Positions 31,441 through 42,419 of a stretch of DNA of 64,000 bases are shown here, one piece after another. The stretch comes from Xanthostigma xanthostigma. Its lineage: Eukaryota; Arthropoda; Insecta; Raphidioptera; Raphidiidae. Below the pieces are notes generated by a model. The model made no database searches. It was not told the DNA's origin and worked only from the letters and a program-made list of their open reading frames with translations. Both the position numbers and the translations under genes were made by a program. Where the stretch lies: positions 7,192,001-7,256,000 of the forward strand of contig OY754468.1 in the NCBI GenBank assembly GCA_963575645.1, in the 5' to 3' direction. Positions within the stretch are counted from its first letter, which is position 1. Each line of letters begins with the position of its first letter.

Positions 31441-32068
31441 AAATTCCAGCCAAATGTTGACATTTGATATAGTATAATAAAGAAAATAAAATTTCTGATA
31501 TCACGTGAGGTAATGCGGGTAATTGCTAGTATTCAATATGATATTTGCTATTCATTGCCACGGTTACCTACATAATATGTTCACGTCATGTAAAAATTAA
31601 TCAAAGCATGCTTAACTAGTTTGTTTCTGACGGCTCTACAAAACAAAAGAACACCTGATTTTTTTTATTTTCAAAATATTTCCGAAACTGTAAAGTTTAG
31701 AAAAAAATTTTTTAACAAAACTTTCTTGAAAAAATAAACACAATAATAAGCCCTTATGAAAAGTGTGCCATTATTATACAAAAAAAACACTGTTATAGTA
31801 TATATCTCTTCTGCGCATGCGTAGATTTTCCCCAAAAACAATAGGGCTTTTCATATTTGCATACCAAACATCCTCCCAAAATTTGGTTTCATTCCGCTCA
31901 TCCGTTTGACGTGACCTGTATCGTGCTCACAGACTAACAGACGCACTGCAGAGTTATTCCAAAAATATTTTTTGGATTCGGGGCACCTCAAAACGAAAAG
32001 ATATTGTAAAATTTTGAAAAGTGAATTTTGACCTAAATTAGTACCCCATTTATGGTGTTGGAATGCTA
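31441..32068 (-). mobile_element. MITE 'ACCATTCCAAC', copy F
   Basis: Nearly full length: ATTCCAGCCAAATGTTGACA at one end and GTGTTGGAATGCT at the other. TGCGCATGCGTAGA lies near 31811. The terminal ACCATTCCAAC at 31440 is lost. Confidence 0.75.
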
Positions 32069-32069
32069 A

Positions 32070-32860
32070 AAAATGTCGCTGTAGGCTGTGTGCACGAAAC
32101 CTACTAGCGCCGCTAGTGGGTAATAGAGAATTATTGGACTCACTTTTTATGGAAATCGCGACATGTTTCTAAGGTGATAAGTCAAAAACTTTAGTTGGCC
32201 ATGATGTGTCAAAAAAAAATGTAATAAGAAAAATTGATGTTAATTTGTTTACACTGACAGCGGAACGTCAAATTACGGCGCCAATGGTCTTTATTTTACT
32301 TAAATCGCCATCAGCACAACAGCCCGGAACACACCAAGCAATTCCAGAACGCTTAGTTTTTCCCATGTTTTCTTTGTAATTAAAAAACTTCATAAAATTA
32401 TAACTATTTTCACTTTTAATAAACATTGCTCACTGACATACGGAAAATTTGAGGTTGAAGTTTCCCCTAGTGCTCACCACAAACGCTCGCATCGAAAAAT
32501 TTGTAACTCCGCCTCCCTTCACATAGCCCCTAGTGTTTCATTTACGAAGGATCTGTCTATCCATGAAATACAATACGGTAGGTAAGTAGCTACAATGTAG
32601 CTGCAACGGAGATAATGTAATAACAAGATATTTTATGTACACGAATAAATAGTTATGTGTGTACATGGAAATGTTCTTCTTTATCAGTTCACGTTTATCT
32701 TGGTAAATACGTAATGTTCAATGTTTTGTAGCGATGCTGATGCAAACCCATTGCCATTAGTCAGTGAATAGGATTTCGCACCAAAATACTAGTCAAGGAA
32801 CGAAGTAACAGTTTTATCCATGTGTATAGGCCTTCACGGCCGGCGTTGTTCCGAACATTC
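32070..32860. other. No gene; motif shared with 50.3 kb
   Basis: CACGAAACCTACTAGCGCCGC near 32095 resembles CACGAAGACTACTAGCGCCGC near 50360; nothing more is recognised. Confidence 0.35.
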
Positions 32861-32866
32861 TTGAGC

Positions 32867-33808
32867 TCCGGGCTTGTAGGCCGTGGTCCATTGGTATTTT
32901 TACCTGACGTTTCGTCTTCAACTGTACACATAATCAAAGGCGATTTGGTAGCGAGCGAAGTGTCCTTCTTTTATACTCAGCGTATTAGTGTTCTCTGCTC
33001 GGTCGTAGTTTGCTCTTCTATGATTGGTCGTTCCATTTAGCGGGTCGGTATGCCTCAATGCCGATGTCCAGGTTTTACTTAGATTCAAGCCTTCTTGTTT
33101 CCGGTTGAAATTATGTGCATGTTTGTGTTTCTATAGTCTCCCTGTATATGCGTGGATAGTAAAGGCCGCTGCACACGAGACTAGAAGCGCTGATAGATTT
33201 GCCTACTAGTTTTCTAGCGCTGGTTTTCTTGATTGCTGTTATGTGCTCGCTTCACACTAGACGTCTTTTCAAGCTAGTTATGTCAATAAATCTGGTGCGC
33301 GCGCAGTGACAGTTCAAATATAAATACAGATCAAAACGTGTCTGTTGTCTGACTCTGTGCAGAATGACGCCGTGTTTGTTTGTGGGCGTTTGTTCAATGA
33401 CGTCCACGTGACAAGATATTGCTTCTTGATTGATTCTTGCTCATTCCTAGCATTCCTAGTGGACCTAGCAAGGAAAATAGCCCCTGTTCTAATTTAAAAC
33501 CTATCTTGTGAGCTAGCAGGCGAGCCCGCACTGACATTTCCAGCTTCGTACTCAGCCTGCCGGTCAACAGAACTCCGAGCAGTGTTTCTAGCCTCGTGTG
33601 CAGCGGCCTTAACTCGATAGTAACCCATTGAGTGGAACGACCAATCACAGAAGAGCAAACTGAGCATAAAAGAAGGAAGAACCGTAGTCGTTGAAACACT
33701 TATCTGTGAGCCGCCTAGATGTTCGCTACCACATCGCCTTTGATAATGCCTACCGTAGTTGTAGACGAACCGTCAGGTAGAAATACGAATAGACCACAGC
33801 CTATAAGC
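32867..33808. repeat. Inverted ~180-bp arms, Penelope-like
   Basis: Left arm 32867-33046 and right arm 33616-33808 are diverged reverse complements (ATGATTGGTCGTTCCA and TGGAACGACCAATCA; ATAATCAAAGGCGAT and ATCGCCTTTGATAAT). The left arm has GACGTTTCGTCTTCA, a hammerhead-like core lacking stem II. A Harbinger MITE lies between the arms. Confidence 0.6.
33163..33609. mobile_element. PIF/Harbinger-like MITE, copy 3
   Basis: Ends AGGCCGCTGCACACGAGACT and AGCCTCGTGTGCAGCGGCCT; exact TAA duplication (33160-33162, 33610-33612). The TIR match exceeds 25 bp. Confidence 0.88.
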
Positions 33809-33809
33809 T

Positions 33810-34550
33810 ATTTATCCGGTGTCTGCCATTTTTAGTATCTAAAATGATCCGACATTTGAGATTTTTTTAAATTTCTAGATTGAATATTTAACCACCTTAG
33901 GGAATCAAAAATTCTTTCTTAGTGCTCACCTACGTTATATAAGGAACTCCTGTGCAAAATTTCATGGTTCTAAACCCACTGGTTTAGGCTGTGCGGTGTC
34001 TATCGGCCAGTCAGTATTAGAAGAATATCTCTACTTTAATTCGTGAAACTTTAGCACACTTTATTGGAAATCGAGTGTCATTTAGCTATACAAAGAGAAA
34101 TAATTGATTTTCTGCTACTGACAGATAAAGTCGACCTATCGTGATACAGAAACTTTTAAATTTCGGGAGTGACATTTAATTTTTCCTATAGAACCCTTAA
34201 TAGTAATTTATTTTGTTACTTGTAGCCCATAATTCAGTTTGCAATCAATATGGTCCGAACCGACTGTCGTTTTATTGAGATATATTTGCACGTAGACAAA
34301 TTTATCTTTCTAGGGTTGAATGCCGCTTGGCTTTATTCTTTACATTTGTCTTAATACGGGTTCCCACTGACGGTTAACAATCTTATTAAGCCAATAATTG
34401 AATCCAAACGGATTCTAATTTTAGTATACAGGGTGGGACATTTAAAGTGTCAGAGAGCAATAGCGCTTAAACTAGCTATTGATGATACCCAAAAATGTTT
34501 CAGATGAAAGTCATATTGTTCTAGAAGGCCGTCATATTGAACCATGCTAT
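33810..34550. other. No gene recognised
   Basis: Unique sequence; no repeat partner or frame. Confidence 0.35.
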
Positions 34551-34552
34551 TT

Positions 34553-35179
34553 TACCATTCCAACCCACAAGTGGGGAATGGTACTAGTTTAGGACAAAAA
34601 TTACTTTTAAAAAATTTTACAATATCTTTTCGTTTTGAAGTCCCCCGAATCCAAAAAACATATTTTTGGAAAAACTCTGTGCGTCTGTTAGTCTGTGAAC
34701 ACGATACAGGTCAAACGGATGAGCGGATTGAATCCAAATTTTGGGAGAATGTTTGGTATGCAAATATGAAGAGCCCTATTGTGTTTGGGGAAAATCGGCG
34801 CATGCGCAGAAGATATATATGCTATAACTGTGTTTTTTATATAATAATGGTATACTTTTCGTAACGGCTTATTATTCTATTTATTATTTCAAGAAAGTTT
34901 CGTTATTGTTTTTTCTAAACTTTATAATTCCGGAAATATTTTGAAAATAAAAAAATCAGCTGTTCTTTTGTTTTGTAGATCTGTCAGAAATAAACTAGTT
35001 AAGCAAGCTTTGATTAATTTTTACATGACATGGAACATATTATGTAGGTAACCATGGAAACGAATAGCAAATGTCATATTGAATACTAGCCATTACCCGC
35101 GTCACCTCACGCGATATTAGAAATTTTATTTTCTTTATTATACCACATCAAATATCAACATTTTAAAGTTGGAATGGTT
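34553..35179 (+). mobile_element. MITE 'ACCATTCCAAC', copy G (reference copy)
   Basis: ACCATTCCAACCCACAAG at the left and GTTGGAATGGT at the right, about 627 bp. Landmarks: GGTCAAACGGATGAGCGGAT, GGGGAAAATCGGCGCATGCG, TTTGATTAATTTTTACATGA and CCGCGTCACCTCACGCGATA. A conserved tail, CAATTGGCTAGAATTTTT, lies outside the TIR in most copies, so the true edge may be 20-30 bp further out. No coding potential. Confidence 0.8.
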
Positions 35180-35394
35180 CCGTCGTCCAATTGGCTAGAA
35201 TTTTTTTTCGGTTGAGGCGCTGAAGCTACATCAAGGCCACCTTCACTTTTTTAAATAGAAATCCATATTTTTTGTCTTGGATTATTGTTCTTTGAGTCAA
35301 AGAAAACAACTTTTGTCCCAAACATTTTTCGATTTGATGCAATTCTGAACCGCTGTTAGGGCTCTCAATTCATACCGGGTTTCCTATTTTAATG

Positions 35395-35535
35395 GATTGC
35401 GTGAGTCTGTGAACAGCATTTTTTCCAAAAATATGTTTTTTTGAACTCAGTGGATTTCAAAACTAAAAATTTAGTAAAATTTTAAAAATGTGTCTAAATT
35501 GGTACCTGCCACTTGTGGAGTTGGAATTGCAAATC
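35395..35535 (-). mobile_element. MITE 'ACCATTCCAAC' very diverged left end
   Basis: CCAAAAATATGTTTTTTTGA, GTCTAAATTGGTACCTGCCA and TTGTGGAGTTGGAATTG follow the family's left end with many changes. Confidence 0.5.
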
Positions 35536-36090
35536 TTTTAATCTTTATCCGAAGTACTTTTGCTGTACTTGTGGTAAGTGGCTAACCAAGTTGAAGTTAT
35601 TCTATGGAGGTACATTATAGTGTTCATACCTGTAAGGTGCGGACTATCTGTTTAGATTAGCAAATAGGTGCTACATTCATGTACTTATTGATAGTTCATC
35701 TTATAAACGTACGTAATAGTTCTTTGCCCATATAGAGTAAAAGAAATTAATCAAAAGAAAAATTTCTTTTCCCGCTCTCGCCATTTCGTGTTAAACTATC
35801 CAAACTTAACGTTAGTCTATCTTCTACCTATATAGGTATACAGGATGAGTCAGCTTTCGTAAAATACATCTTCAGATTAAATCTGTAATGTTTTGAAGAT
35901 TAATCAAATTTAAGTTATATTTCATAGTGAAATTGTTTTATGTAAATAAATGAGAAAAAAAGAAAAATGATTTTAATTTTGAAAACATTTTTGAAAAATT
36001 GATTTTTAATAATTTTTAAATTGAAATATGTGATTAATCTGAACATTACTATCAGCCGGCTTATAGTAAAGTAAATTAAAAATTTTTATT
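35536..36090. other. No gene recognised
   Basis: Unique AT-rich sequence. Confidence 0.3.
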
Positions 36091-36094
36091 TATT

Positions 36095-36340
36095 ATTTAT
36101 CTGGAATTATTGAGGCTGGGACTTTTTCCCACTGCCTCTCGCCGAAAAACGGTAATTTCTGTACCGGCCATCTTGCTGAGGATTTCCATGGTAATCCTCA
36201 ACAAGATGGCCGGTACAGAAATTACCGTTTATGGTGAGAGGCAGTGGGAAAAAGTCCCAGCCACGTCTGCCCCCGTCGAGATTCGAACCCGATCCCTCCC
36301 GAATGCGAGTCTAGTGCTTTCACCACTACACCACCACGCT
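36095..36340 (-). mobile_element. SINE family copy 5 with head-to-head duplication
   Basis: The minus-strand copy has its tRNA-like head at 36264-36340 (GATTCGAACCCGATCCCTCC on the plus strand is the B box). Its body is joined to a second inverted body, forming a 149-bp palindrome, 36114-36262. Confidence 0.8.
36114..36262. repeat. 149-bp SINE palindrome
   Basis: GGCTGGGACTTTTTCCCACT mirrors AGTGGGAAAAAGTCCCAGCC around CCATGG at 36186-36191, with very few mismatches. Confidence 0.88.
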
Positions 36341-36809
36341 TGATTTAGTGGTATATTGAAAATATGGTTTATTTCGTCGATGCACGACTGATACTCGATG
36401 TTCTTCCTGCATCCCTTTTATGAACGAAGAAAAGAACTCGCCTGAAGGGGGAATACGCCGTACTGTTGCCCCGCAATCGGTCGGTGAGACCACTAGCTGT
36501 TTATAGACAATGGCCGGTGACAAGTCGCCCGGTTGGCCTTTACAAGTATTACCAGTTTTGTCATTATTTCTCCATATGCAACAACGGTCATACACTTGTG
36601 TCTTACATGTACGTACATTTACAGGCAGGTCTAATGCCGTCATTGACTTTGCTACTTCAAAAAAAGAAATCAAATCTTACCTCTATATGCTTGATTGTCA
36701 AGATTTTATTGACTGAGCGAAGAAAAACAGCAAAGTTCCGTTTTAACACGATCGCATGACATTTTGGTTCTAATTGTTAGTCGTTAAGTTTGTTCATCAC
36801 TTATAGCTC

Positions 36810-37179
36810 GAGCGGGGTGGCGTAGTGGTGAGCGCACTAGACTCGCATTCGGAAGGTACCGGATTCGAATCCCGGCGGGTGTAGATGTGGCTGGGACTTT
36901 TTCCTGCTGCCTCTCGCCGAGAAACGGTAATTCCTGTACCGGCCATGGTTTCTCTCAATAATTCCAGATAAATATCGAGATGGTTCCTTATTCAAGGCCA
37001 TGGCCGATTACCTGTCAAACTTCCATGCTCAAAATTTGCCTACCTTACCTAGTGTCCTAAAATTTCTTCATTCGCCCATTGCTATTAATTAAGTGAAAGT
37101 TTATAAATGTAGAAAATAACGGGAAGTGTGATAGATGGAAAATAATAATGACATAAAGCCGAGAAACGGATGTTAAACG

Positions 37180-37211
<32 letters not shown>

Positions 37212-37212
37212 T
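36810..37212 (+). mobile_element. SINE family copy 6 (full length, ~400 bp)
   Basis: Head GAGCGGGGTGGCGTAGTGGT with B box GGATTCGAATCCCGG; body CTGGGACTTTTTCCTGCTGC, CCGATTACCTGTCAAACTTC and GAAAATAACGGGAAGTGTGA; tail GTTAAACGC(ATT)n. It has a CGC loop like tRNA-Ala, but the parent tRNA is uncertain. Pol III A and B boxes are intact by eye. Confidence 0.88.
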
Positions 37213-37215
37213 TAT

Positions 37216-37732
37216 CGTGTAAAAATACGTCTAAAAAATCTACACCATGTATATAACGGATATTGTAGCGGGAATTGGGACAGAAACGCTGTAAAAATTG
37301 ATTATAATATCTGATATTCTCTACAGGATTTCAGCGTTCATATTCTCGTTATTGTAATATTCAGATGCCCGCAGGGTTTCTTTCGACTCTGAAGAAGCAA
37401 AGACATGCATTGTTATCAGAAATCTTTTGTGCGATTTCTACTGACATACTTTTATCAAAATTATTAAAATTTATATTTAAAACCGATCGACTGGCAAAAG
37501 GCGTAATTCGTTCTGCATGTAAAATAAAATAAAAATAGATCGGTTTTGTAACTTCGTTTGTTAAAACCAACCCCACAACCAAGGCCTTTTTACCGGATGT
37601 TGTGCGAGCACAAAGACGCCTGATATTGGGGGCGGTTGGAAAATTACAAATAATTAACTACAGTGAAATTCGTATATTTTCAATCTGTCGAAACGAATCG
37701 ATTCCTTTACCTTCATCCTCATTTCGAGCTAG
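37216..37732. other. No gene recognised
   Basis: Unique sequence after the SINE tail. Confidence 0.3.
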
Positions 37733-37740
37733 TCCTAGAC

Positions 37741-38066
37741 CAGAAGTCGGCAACCTACGGCTCTTTTGATGTAAAGTTGCGGCTCTCCAGTTCCATACGC
37801 AAAAAATAATGATTTTATTATATAAACCCTTAAAAATCGTCCAATCGATTCATGATTGAGAGTACCATGTCTGTCTTTCAGCCATTTCCACTCGTGTCTC
37901 ACCCGCACCACCCCCGTTGCGACGTGTCGTCCTCGGATATATTATACCTATATATAAGCAAATACTATAGCACTGAAACGAAAATGTTTAGTGGTTCTTT
38001 AAAAACTTGGAATTTTTGTAAATTGTAACTTTTGGCTCTTCCGTCTCAAAAGGTTACCGACCCCTG
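37741..38066. mobile_element. hAT MITE (CAG(A/G)(A/G)GTCGG ends)
   Basis: Ends CAGAAGTCGGCAACCTACGG and AGGTTACCGACCCCTG; exact 8-bp duplication TCCTAGAC (37733-37740, 38067-38074). GGCTCT motifs lie inside both ends. Confidence 0.9.
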
Positions 38067-38215
38067 TCCTAGACCAATCAGAAAAAACCCGAATTTGTCG
38101 ATTGCCTGTTTAATGTAGACACATTATGCGACTTTTTGGAGCTTACTCCTTAAGAAAGAAAATTTATGAGGCGTTACGCTCCACCGCTTCAAGTGTGGCG
38201 TTACGCTCGTCCGCT

Positions 38216-38345
38216 TCAAAAGAGACAAACATATATTATATCTGTAGGATTTAACGTGCGAAAGGAAGAGTTGGAATACAAAAGAGACAAACTTATATAT
38301 CTGTAGGATTTAACGTGCGAAAGAATGAGATGGAATACATTTCAT
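38216..38345. repeat. ~64-bp tandem duplication
   Basis: AAAGAGACAAAC..TATATCTGTAGGATTTAACG..TGCGAAAG is repeated twice; GGCGTTACGCTC is repeated just upstream (about 38169, 38197). Confidence 0.75.
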
Positions 38346-38401
38346 AGCGTATCTAAGGAGTAAACTACAGTCGTGCGTCGGAGCTGACCCAAACAAACTT
38401 T

Positions 38402-38832
38402 TACCATTCCAACCCACAAGTGGGGAATGGTACTAGTTTAGGTCAAAAAAAACATTTTAAAAATTTTACAATATCTTTTCGTTTTGAGGTCCCCCGAATC
38501 GAAAAAAACATATTTTTGGAAAAACTCTGTACCTACGTCTGTTAGTCTGTGAACACGATACAGGTCAAACGGATGAGCAGAGTGAAACCAAATTTTGGAA
38601 GGATGTCATGGCTACATTAACCACTTGTGAAAAAAATTTGCACGTAGGTGTAGAAAAATTCGCCACCCCTGGTCTATAGCATTTCGGGAATCATAAGAAA
38701 CATTTAAAAAAATTTACAAATAATTTTTAAGTTAAATCCGTTCAAATATACATTATTTCATACATGCGAAGAATTATATATAATATGCCATACAATACAA
38801 TATTATGCCAATATTTTTAAAGTTGGAATGGT
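38402..38832 (+). mobile_element. MITE 'ACCATTCCAAC', copy H with foreign middle
   Basis: The left 215 bp and the right TIR (AAAGTTGGAATGGT) fit the family. 38617-38810 does not match the family interior and has no NRF-1-like site. Confidence 0.65.
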
Positions 38833-39290
38833 CGTCACCAAATCGGCTTGATTAGAATTTGAATTTAGAATTCAGTTTAATTTAGATGTATAATTTACTT
38901 TTTTTTGTTCCAGGTGAGTGTCATTATTTTTCCGATACTGTACTGGTAAGCTATTCAAAATTACATAATACATAAATTTTATATTTTTAAGTTTTTAAGT
39001 GCTTTTGTGGCCCGAAGCTAAATCATGTCCCCAATCCTAATATTCGTGTATTCCATCCTTCCTGTGTCCCTATTATATTTGATGCTTCAAATTGCGTCGC
39101 TTGTGTTCCCAATCATTCAAACTTCATCGCAATTCAGCCTATTATAAAAACCAGCCCGAGCTAATTACCTGTCAGAGTAAAGGCCATTTTGTTAATAAAA
39201 AACAGTGCTTTTGTCCCAAATCGAACTTTTTCGTTTTGAAGTAATAGGAATTCATGAATTATAAACTAATCATTATTTCAACACCATTGC
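38833..39290. other. No gene supported
   Basis: Low-repeat sequence downstream of the receptor gene; a splice-like TTTTTTGTTCCAG|GTGAGTG near 38920 has no frame around it. Confidence 0.3.
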
Positions 39291-39295
39291 ACATA

Positions 39296-39301
39296 TTTAT
39301 T
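39296..39301 (-). terminator. Candidate polyadenylation signal of the IR gene
   Basis: AATAAA on the minus strand about 230 bases past the stop. Another AATAAA overlaps the stop codon itself (39532-39537). Confidence 0.4.
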
Positions 39302-39530
39302 GAAATCGTCAGAAAGATACACAATTATTACAGAATAATTTGTTGTGCTTATAAGATTTAATATCAAAATAAAAATTATTTACGTGAACTGGACATTTGG
39401 AAGAGAGTAGAAATCAAGTTGCTAGATTTTTGTGCGTACAACATTCAACGACATGCAAGCCAAGTTAATATTAACTGTCTTGGATGTTTTATGATCAATA
39501 CAATCCAGTTGCTTGTTTAATAACAAAGTA

Positions 39531-41288
39531 TTATTTATTCCGTACTTCAAAAATAAAAGCAATGAATGAAACCAAGTTTCCAATACATAAAATAATAAAA
39601 GCACCTTGGAGGTGATCCATTGTAAGTATAACCTGTTGTTCATCATAAGTCGATATAAAAGGAACGTATTCCATATCCGCTAACCATTTCAATGGCAAAC
39701 CGCTGGCTTGGATATCAAGCATTCTTCTGTTGATCACATTTCGTAAAGGATGATTTCGATGGACAACGATACCGCGATAAAATCCAAATATGTTGTGTTT
39801 AAGCATATATAATTTAGAAAAAGTGTCGGTCATACTCGTGGATTTTAATTCTTTTAAATGGAGAAACGCTCCTATTGTAGCAAATCCTTCATGAGCGCTA
39901 ATGTATTCCAATTCTTCATTTACTTCAGCTTTTGTAATAACTGTTAATGCTAGCAGCTGTGCGTCGTTCATGATTTCAAATAGTTTGTGTCTAAATGGAT
40001 TAACGCGTATTTTAAGCTGAGCGCTTATTAACTCGTCAGGTGTAGATATTTGAGTTTCATAAATTGGAACAGTCAATAGACTGCAATACTTTGCTTGAAA
40101 TACTTGGTTCATATACCATCCATACATTAGACTCATCAACAGAAATATTTTTAAAAAAATTCCGCGAGGAATCGATTGAATTCCTACTCCAGCGATGACA
40201 GCAATACTCTGAAGAACACAAATAGAAAAATTCTTATAGTATTTCTCTAGTTTCGCACGCGCGATTAACCAGCTAACGAAGGCAATTATAAATAGGCTCA
40301 GAATTGTAATAATCCATACTTGGTGATTAAAACTTAAAAGCAATGTCTTCCAGCGCGGTAATTGCTTTGCTTTGGAGACAATGAACACTACGTGACTTTC
40401 AAATGAAATGGCAGAAATGAAGAAGTTAAAAACACTATCTCCTAAAAGGGCTCGACTATTTCCTAAATAGTCGAAGGACATCAATTTTTGTTCAAATTCT
40501 TCGAATGTTCCATTAAAATTTCCATCGGTCGATACACGTCCATTGACAATAGTAACATTGAACCGTAAACTTTCCGCTAAGGTTTTTAAAAAAAGTACTT
40601 CCAATCCTTGGTGATCTTCGGATGGCGACACAATGAAAAAAGGAGGTGCACCAGCTACTCGAAAAATGAAGTTACATTTTGAAAGATTTATATCCTTGGA
40701 TTCTAGTGATTTCAGATTTACAATCAGAGATCTGTCTACATTTTGCGAAGAAGTAATGTTTGTAATTTTTCCACAATTGTTTATTGCGTCAATGGGATTT
40801 TGATGAAAGATATTAACAGTTTGGGATGTGCTGTTTATAGTTACAATTAATGCATTTGTAACAAAGTTTTTCAATAGTCGACTATATATTGAAGTAACAT
40901 TAACCAGATTCCCAGTTAAAATAAATAACATTGGGTAATTTGCTTCTATTAAATATTGACAATCGTCTTTTTCCATTTCGTGCAATAATTCATGATTTTC
41001 GATTACAATGCGACCGTCAGGGTTCGAATATTCTTTATCATTTTTGTGATTTTCGTTTCGAATGTTCTGATATGAAAATTGAAGATTTGATACAATATTT
41101 GTGTATAATTCGTCATCTTCGTGAAATATTTGTATAAAACTCGCGTTTACAAAATAGGTTTTTATTATGTTTGATAGATGAGACAAAACTTTACTTGAAT
41201 ATAATTTGTTGTGGTTTACTTCGATACTTCCTTGAACTAATACCAGCATTGAGAAAATTATTTGTACTGCAAATGCTTTCTTTTCCAT
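39531..41288 (-). CDS. Divergent ionotropic receptor (IR), single exon
   Basis: The 585-residue protein starts with a signal peptide (MEKKAFAVQIIFSMLVLVQG). It has a divergent extracellular N-terminus with several NxS/T sites, then a ligand-binding S1-like half at about 205-310 (CNFIFRVAGAPPFFIV, GLEVLFLKTLAESLRFNVTI), TM1 about 324-343 and a pore helix about 354-372. TM2 is about 374-396, the S2-like half about 415-545 (IVVHRNHPLRNVI, QASGLPLKWLADMEY) and TM3 about 561-581, with a very short C-tail. This is the architecture of insect ionotropic chemoreceptors, which are cation channels related to ionotropic glutamate receptors and work in sensory neuron membranes with co-receptors. The usual glutamate-binding residues are not evident, as expected for divergent IRs. 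The length is normal, and the ATG directly precedes the signal peptide. No introns, as in many divergent IRs. There are no neighbouring copies in the window. The ligand cannot be read from sequence. Confidence 0.88.
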   Translation of the reverse strand: MEKKAFAVQIIFSMLVLVQGSIEVNHNKLYSSKVLSHLSNIIKTYFVNASFIQIFHEDDELYTNIVSNLQFSYQNIRNENHKNDKEYSNPDGRIVIENHELLHEMEKDDCQYLIEANYPMLFILTGNLVNVTSIYSRLLKNFVTNALIVTINSTSQTVNIFHQNPIDAINNCGKITNITSSQNVDRSLIVNLKSLESKDINLSKCNFIFRVAGAPPFFIVSPSEDHQGLEVLFLKTLAESLRFNVTIVNGRVSTDGNFNGTFEEFEQKLMSFDYLGNSRALLGDSVFNFFISAISFESHVVFIVSKAKQLPRWKTLLLSFNHQVWIITILSLFIIAFVSWLIARAKLEKYYKNFSICVLQSIAVIAGVGIQSIPRGIFLKIFLLMSLMYGWYMNQVFQAKYCSLLTVPIYETQISTPDELISAQLKIRVNPFRHKLFEIMNDAQLLALTVITKAEVNEELEYISAHEGFATIGAFLHLKELKSTSMTDTFSKLYMLKHNIFGFYRGIVVHRNHPLRNVINRRMLDIQASGLPLKWLADMEYVPFISTYDEQQVILTMDHLQGAFIILCIGNLVSFIAFIFEVRNK

Positions 41289-41309
41289 TGTGTCTTTATG
41301 ACAACAGCT

Positions 41310-41330
41310 CGAAATATTTAATACCCACGT
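41310..41330 (-). promoter_or_regulatory. Weak TATA-like motif upstream of IR gene
   Basis: The minus strand has GGGTATTAAATATTTCG about 25-40 bases before the ATG, which would imply a very short 5' leader. Speculative. Confidence 0.25.
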
Positions 41331-42021
41331 AGCATGTGCTATAACAGCTGTCAGGACAAAACTATTTAGTCAAATAACAACAATTTTTGGTAATCACAAT
41401 TTTATTTGTTTTTTTTCATATTTCATAACAGACATTTTTTCGGAAATTACGGACAATATATAAATCGTGAATAGTAAAATTATATGAATTAATATTTTGA
41501 CAACCAATAGCAAATGGGCGTATTATTTTTATACCGTATGAATAAAAAATTTATTTATTTTATCTATGAACTTACTGAATAACATAGGCCATATATTATT
41601 ATGCTACTTCTATAGAAGAAGATGAGAAATTTAACACTAATTAAGAAAAAAATTCGCGTACTTTCAAAACCCTTCCTTGAATAATGATTTATCTAAAAAG
41701 AGGCCATCCCTGAAACTTCCCGCTATTTTCGAGGTCAAAATGCTTAAAAATATATAAAATATAATTAGGAGTTAAGATGCGGTTTGCGGCGATCGACGCA
41801 GTTTTTTTAACCTAAGAAAGTAAATTATTACAAAAAAATCGATCTGATAAGAATTTTACGAGTAATGTTAAAAAAACACGTTTTTACTAATTTCTCGTTC
41901 ACGATATGTCGTGAACAAATGAACCGATTTTGATGCGGTTTGCGGTAGTCTACGCAGCTTTTTTAACCTAAGAAAATAAATTATATATGTATTAAAGCCA
42001 CGAGTTGAAATGAAATGTCAG
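41331..42021. other. Gene-free, low-repeat DNA upstream of IR gene
   Basis: GATGCGGTTTGCGG..ACGCAG..TTTTTTAACCTAAGAAA occurs twice (about 41776 and 41933), a diverged ~160-bp duplication. No frame or RNA gene. Confidence 0.4.
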
Positions 42022-42137
42022 CCAAATAAAAATTAGAATGTCTTTATTATGTGTTATATTGTGGAAGTCAGAAATCTGATTTCTACAATATAACTCATGA
42101 TTTATATTGTGATAAAGACGTTCTAATTCTTATTTGG
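42022..42137. repeat. Short hairpin element
   Basis: CCAAATAAAAATTAGAATGT (42022) pairs with ACGTTCTAATTCTTATTTGG (ending 42137). An inner stem GTTATATTGTGGAA/TTTCTACAATATAAC is also present. No duplication is recognised. Confidence 0.7.
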
Positions 42138-42419
42138 TCGATTTTGTACTCAAACATTACAAAAGAAGTGTTACACATATTTTCACGGTGGATCAAAATA
42201 CTACCCAATAATGTTTGATAGGTCTATTATAACTACAGACTATGAAAATTCATATAATAACACAAATAGTTGACAGTCATTAACTATTGAAAAATCATGT
42301 CCATTAAGCTATACAGCAATTTGATACAATTAATTTTGAAATTTTCTTTCAGTTAGATATTCAGAATTACGCATAGATATAAATAGCCTGCAATTAGAAA
42401 ATGACACTTTTAATGCTAG

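Noticed and set aside
32095..32540. TIR element between CACGAAACCTACTAGCGCC and CCCCTAGTGTTTCATTTACG
   Set aside because: The match is short and gapped, without target duplication.
34544..34864. 106-codon frame
   Set aside because: Lies wholly inside MITE copy G; frames at the same place occur in other copies with different lengths.
38910..38935. Splice acceptor/donor pair TTTTTTGTTCCAG|GTGAGTG
   Set aside because: No open frame or exon-like sequence on either side.
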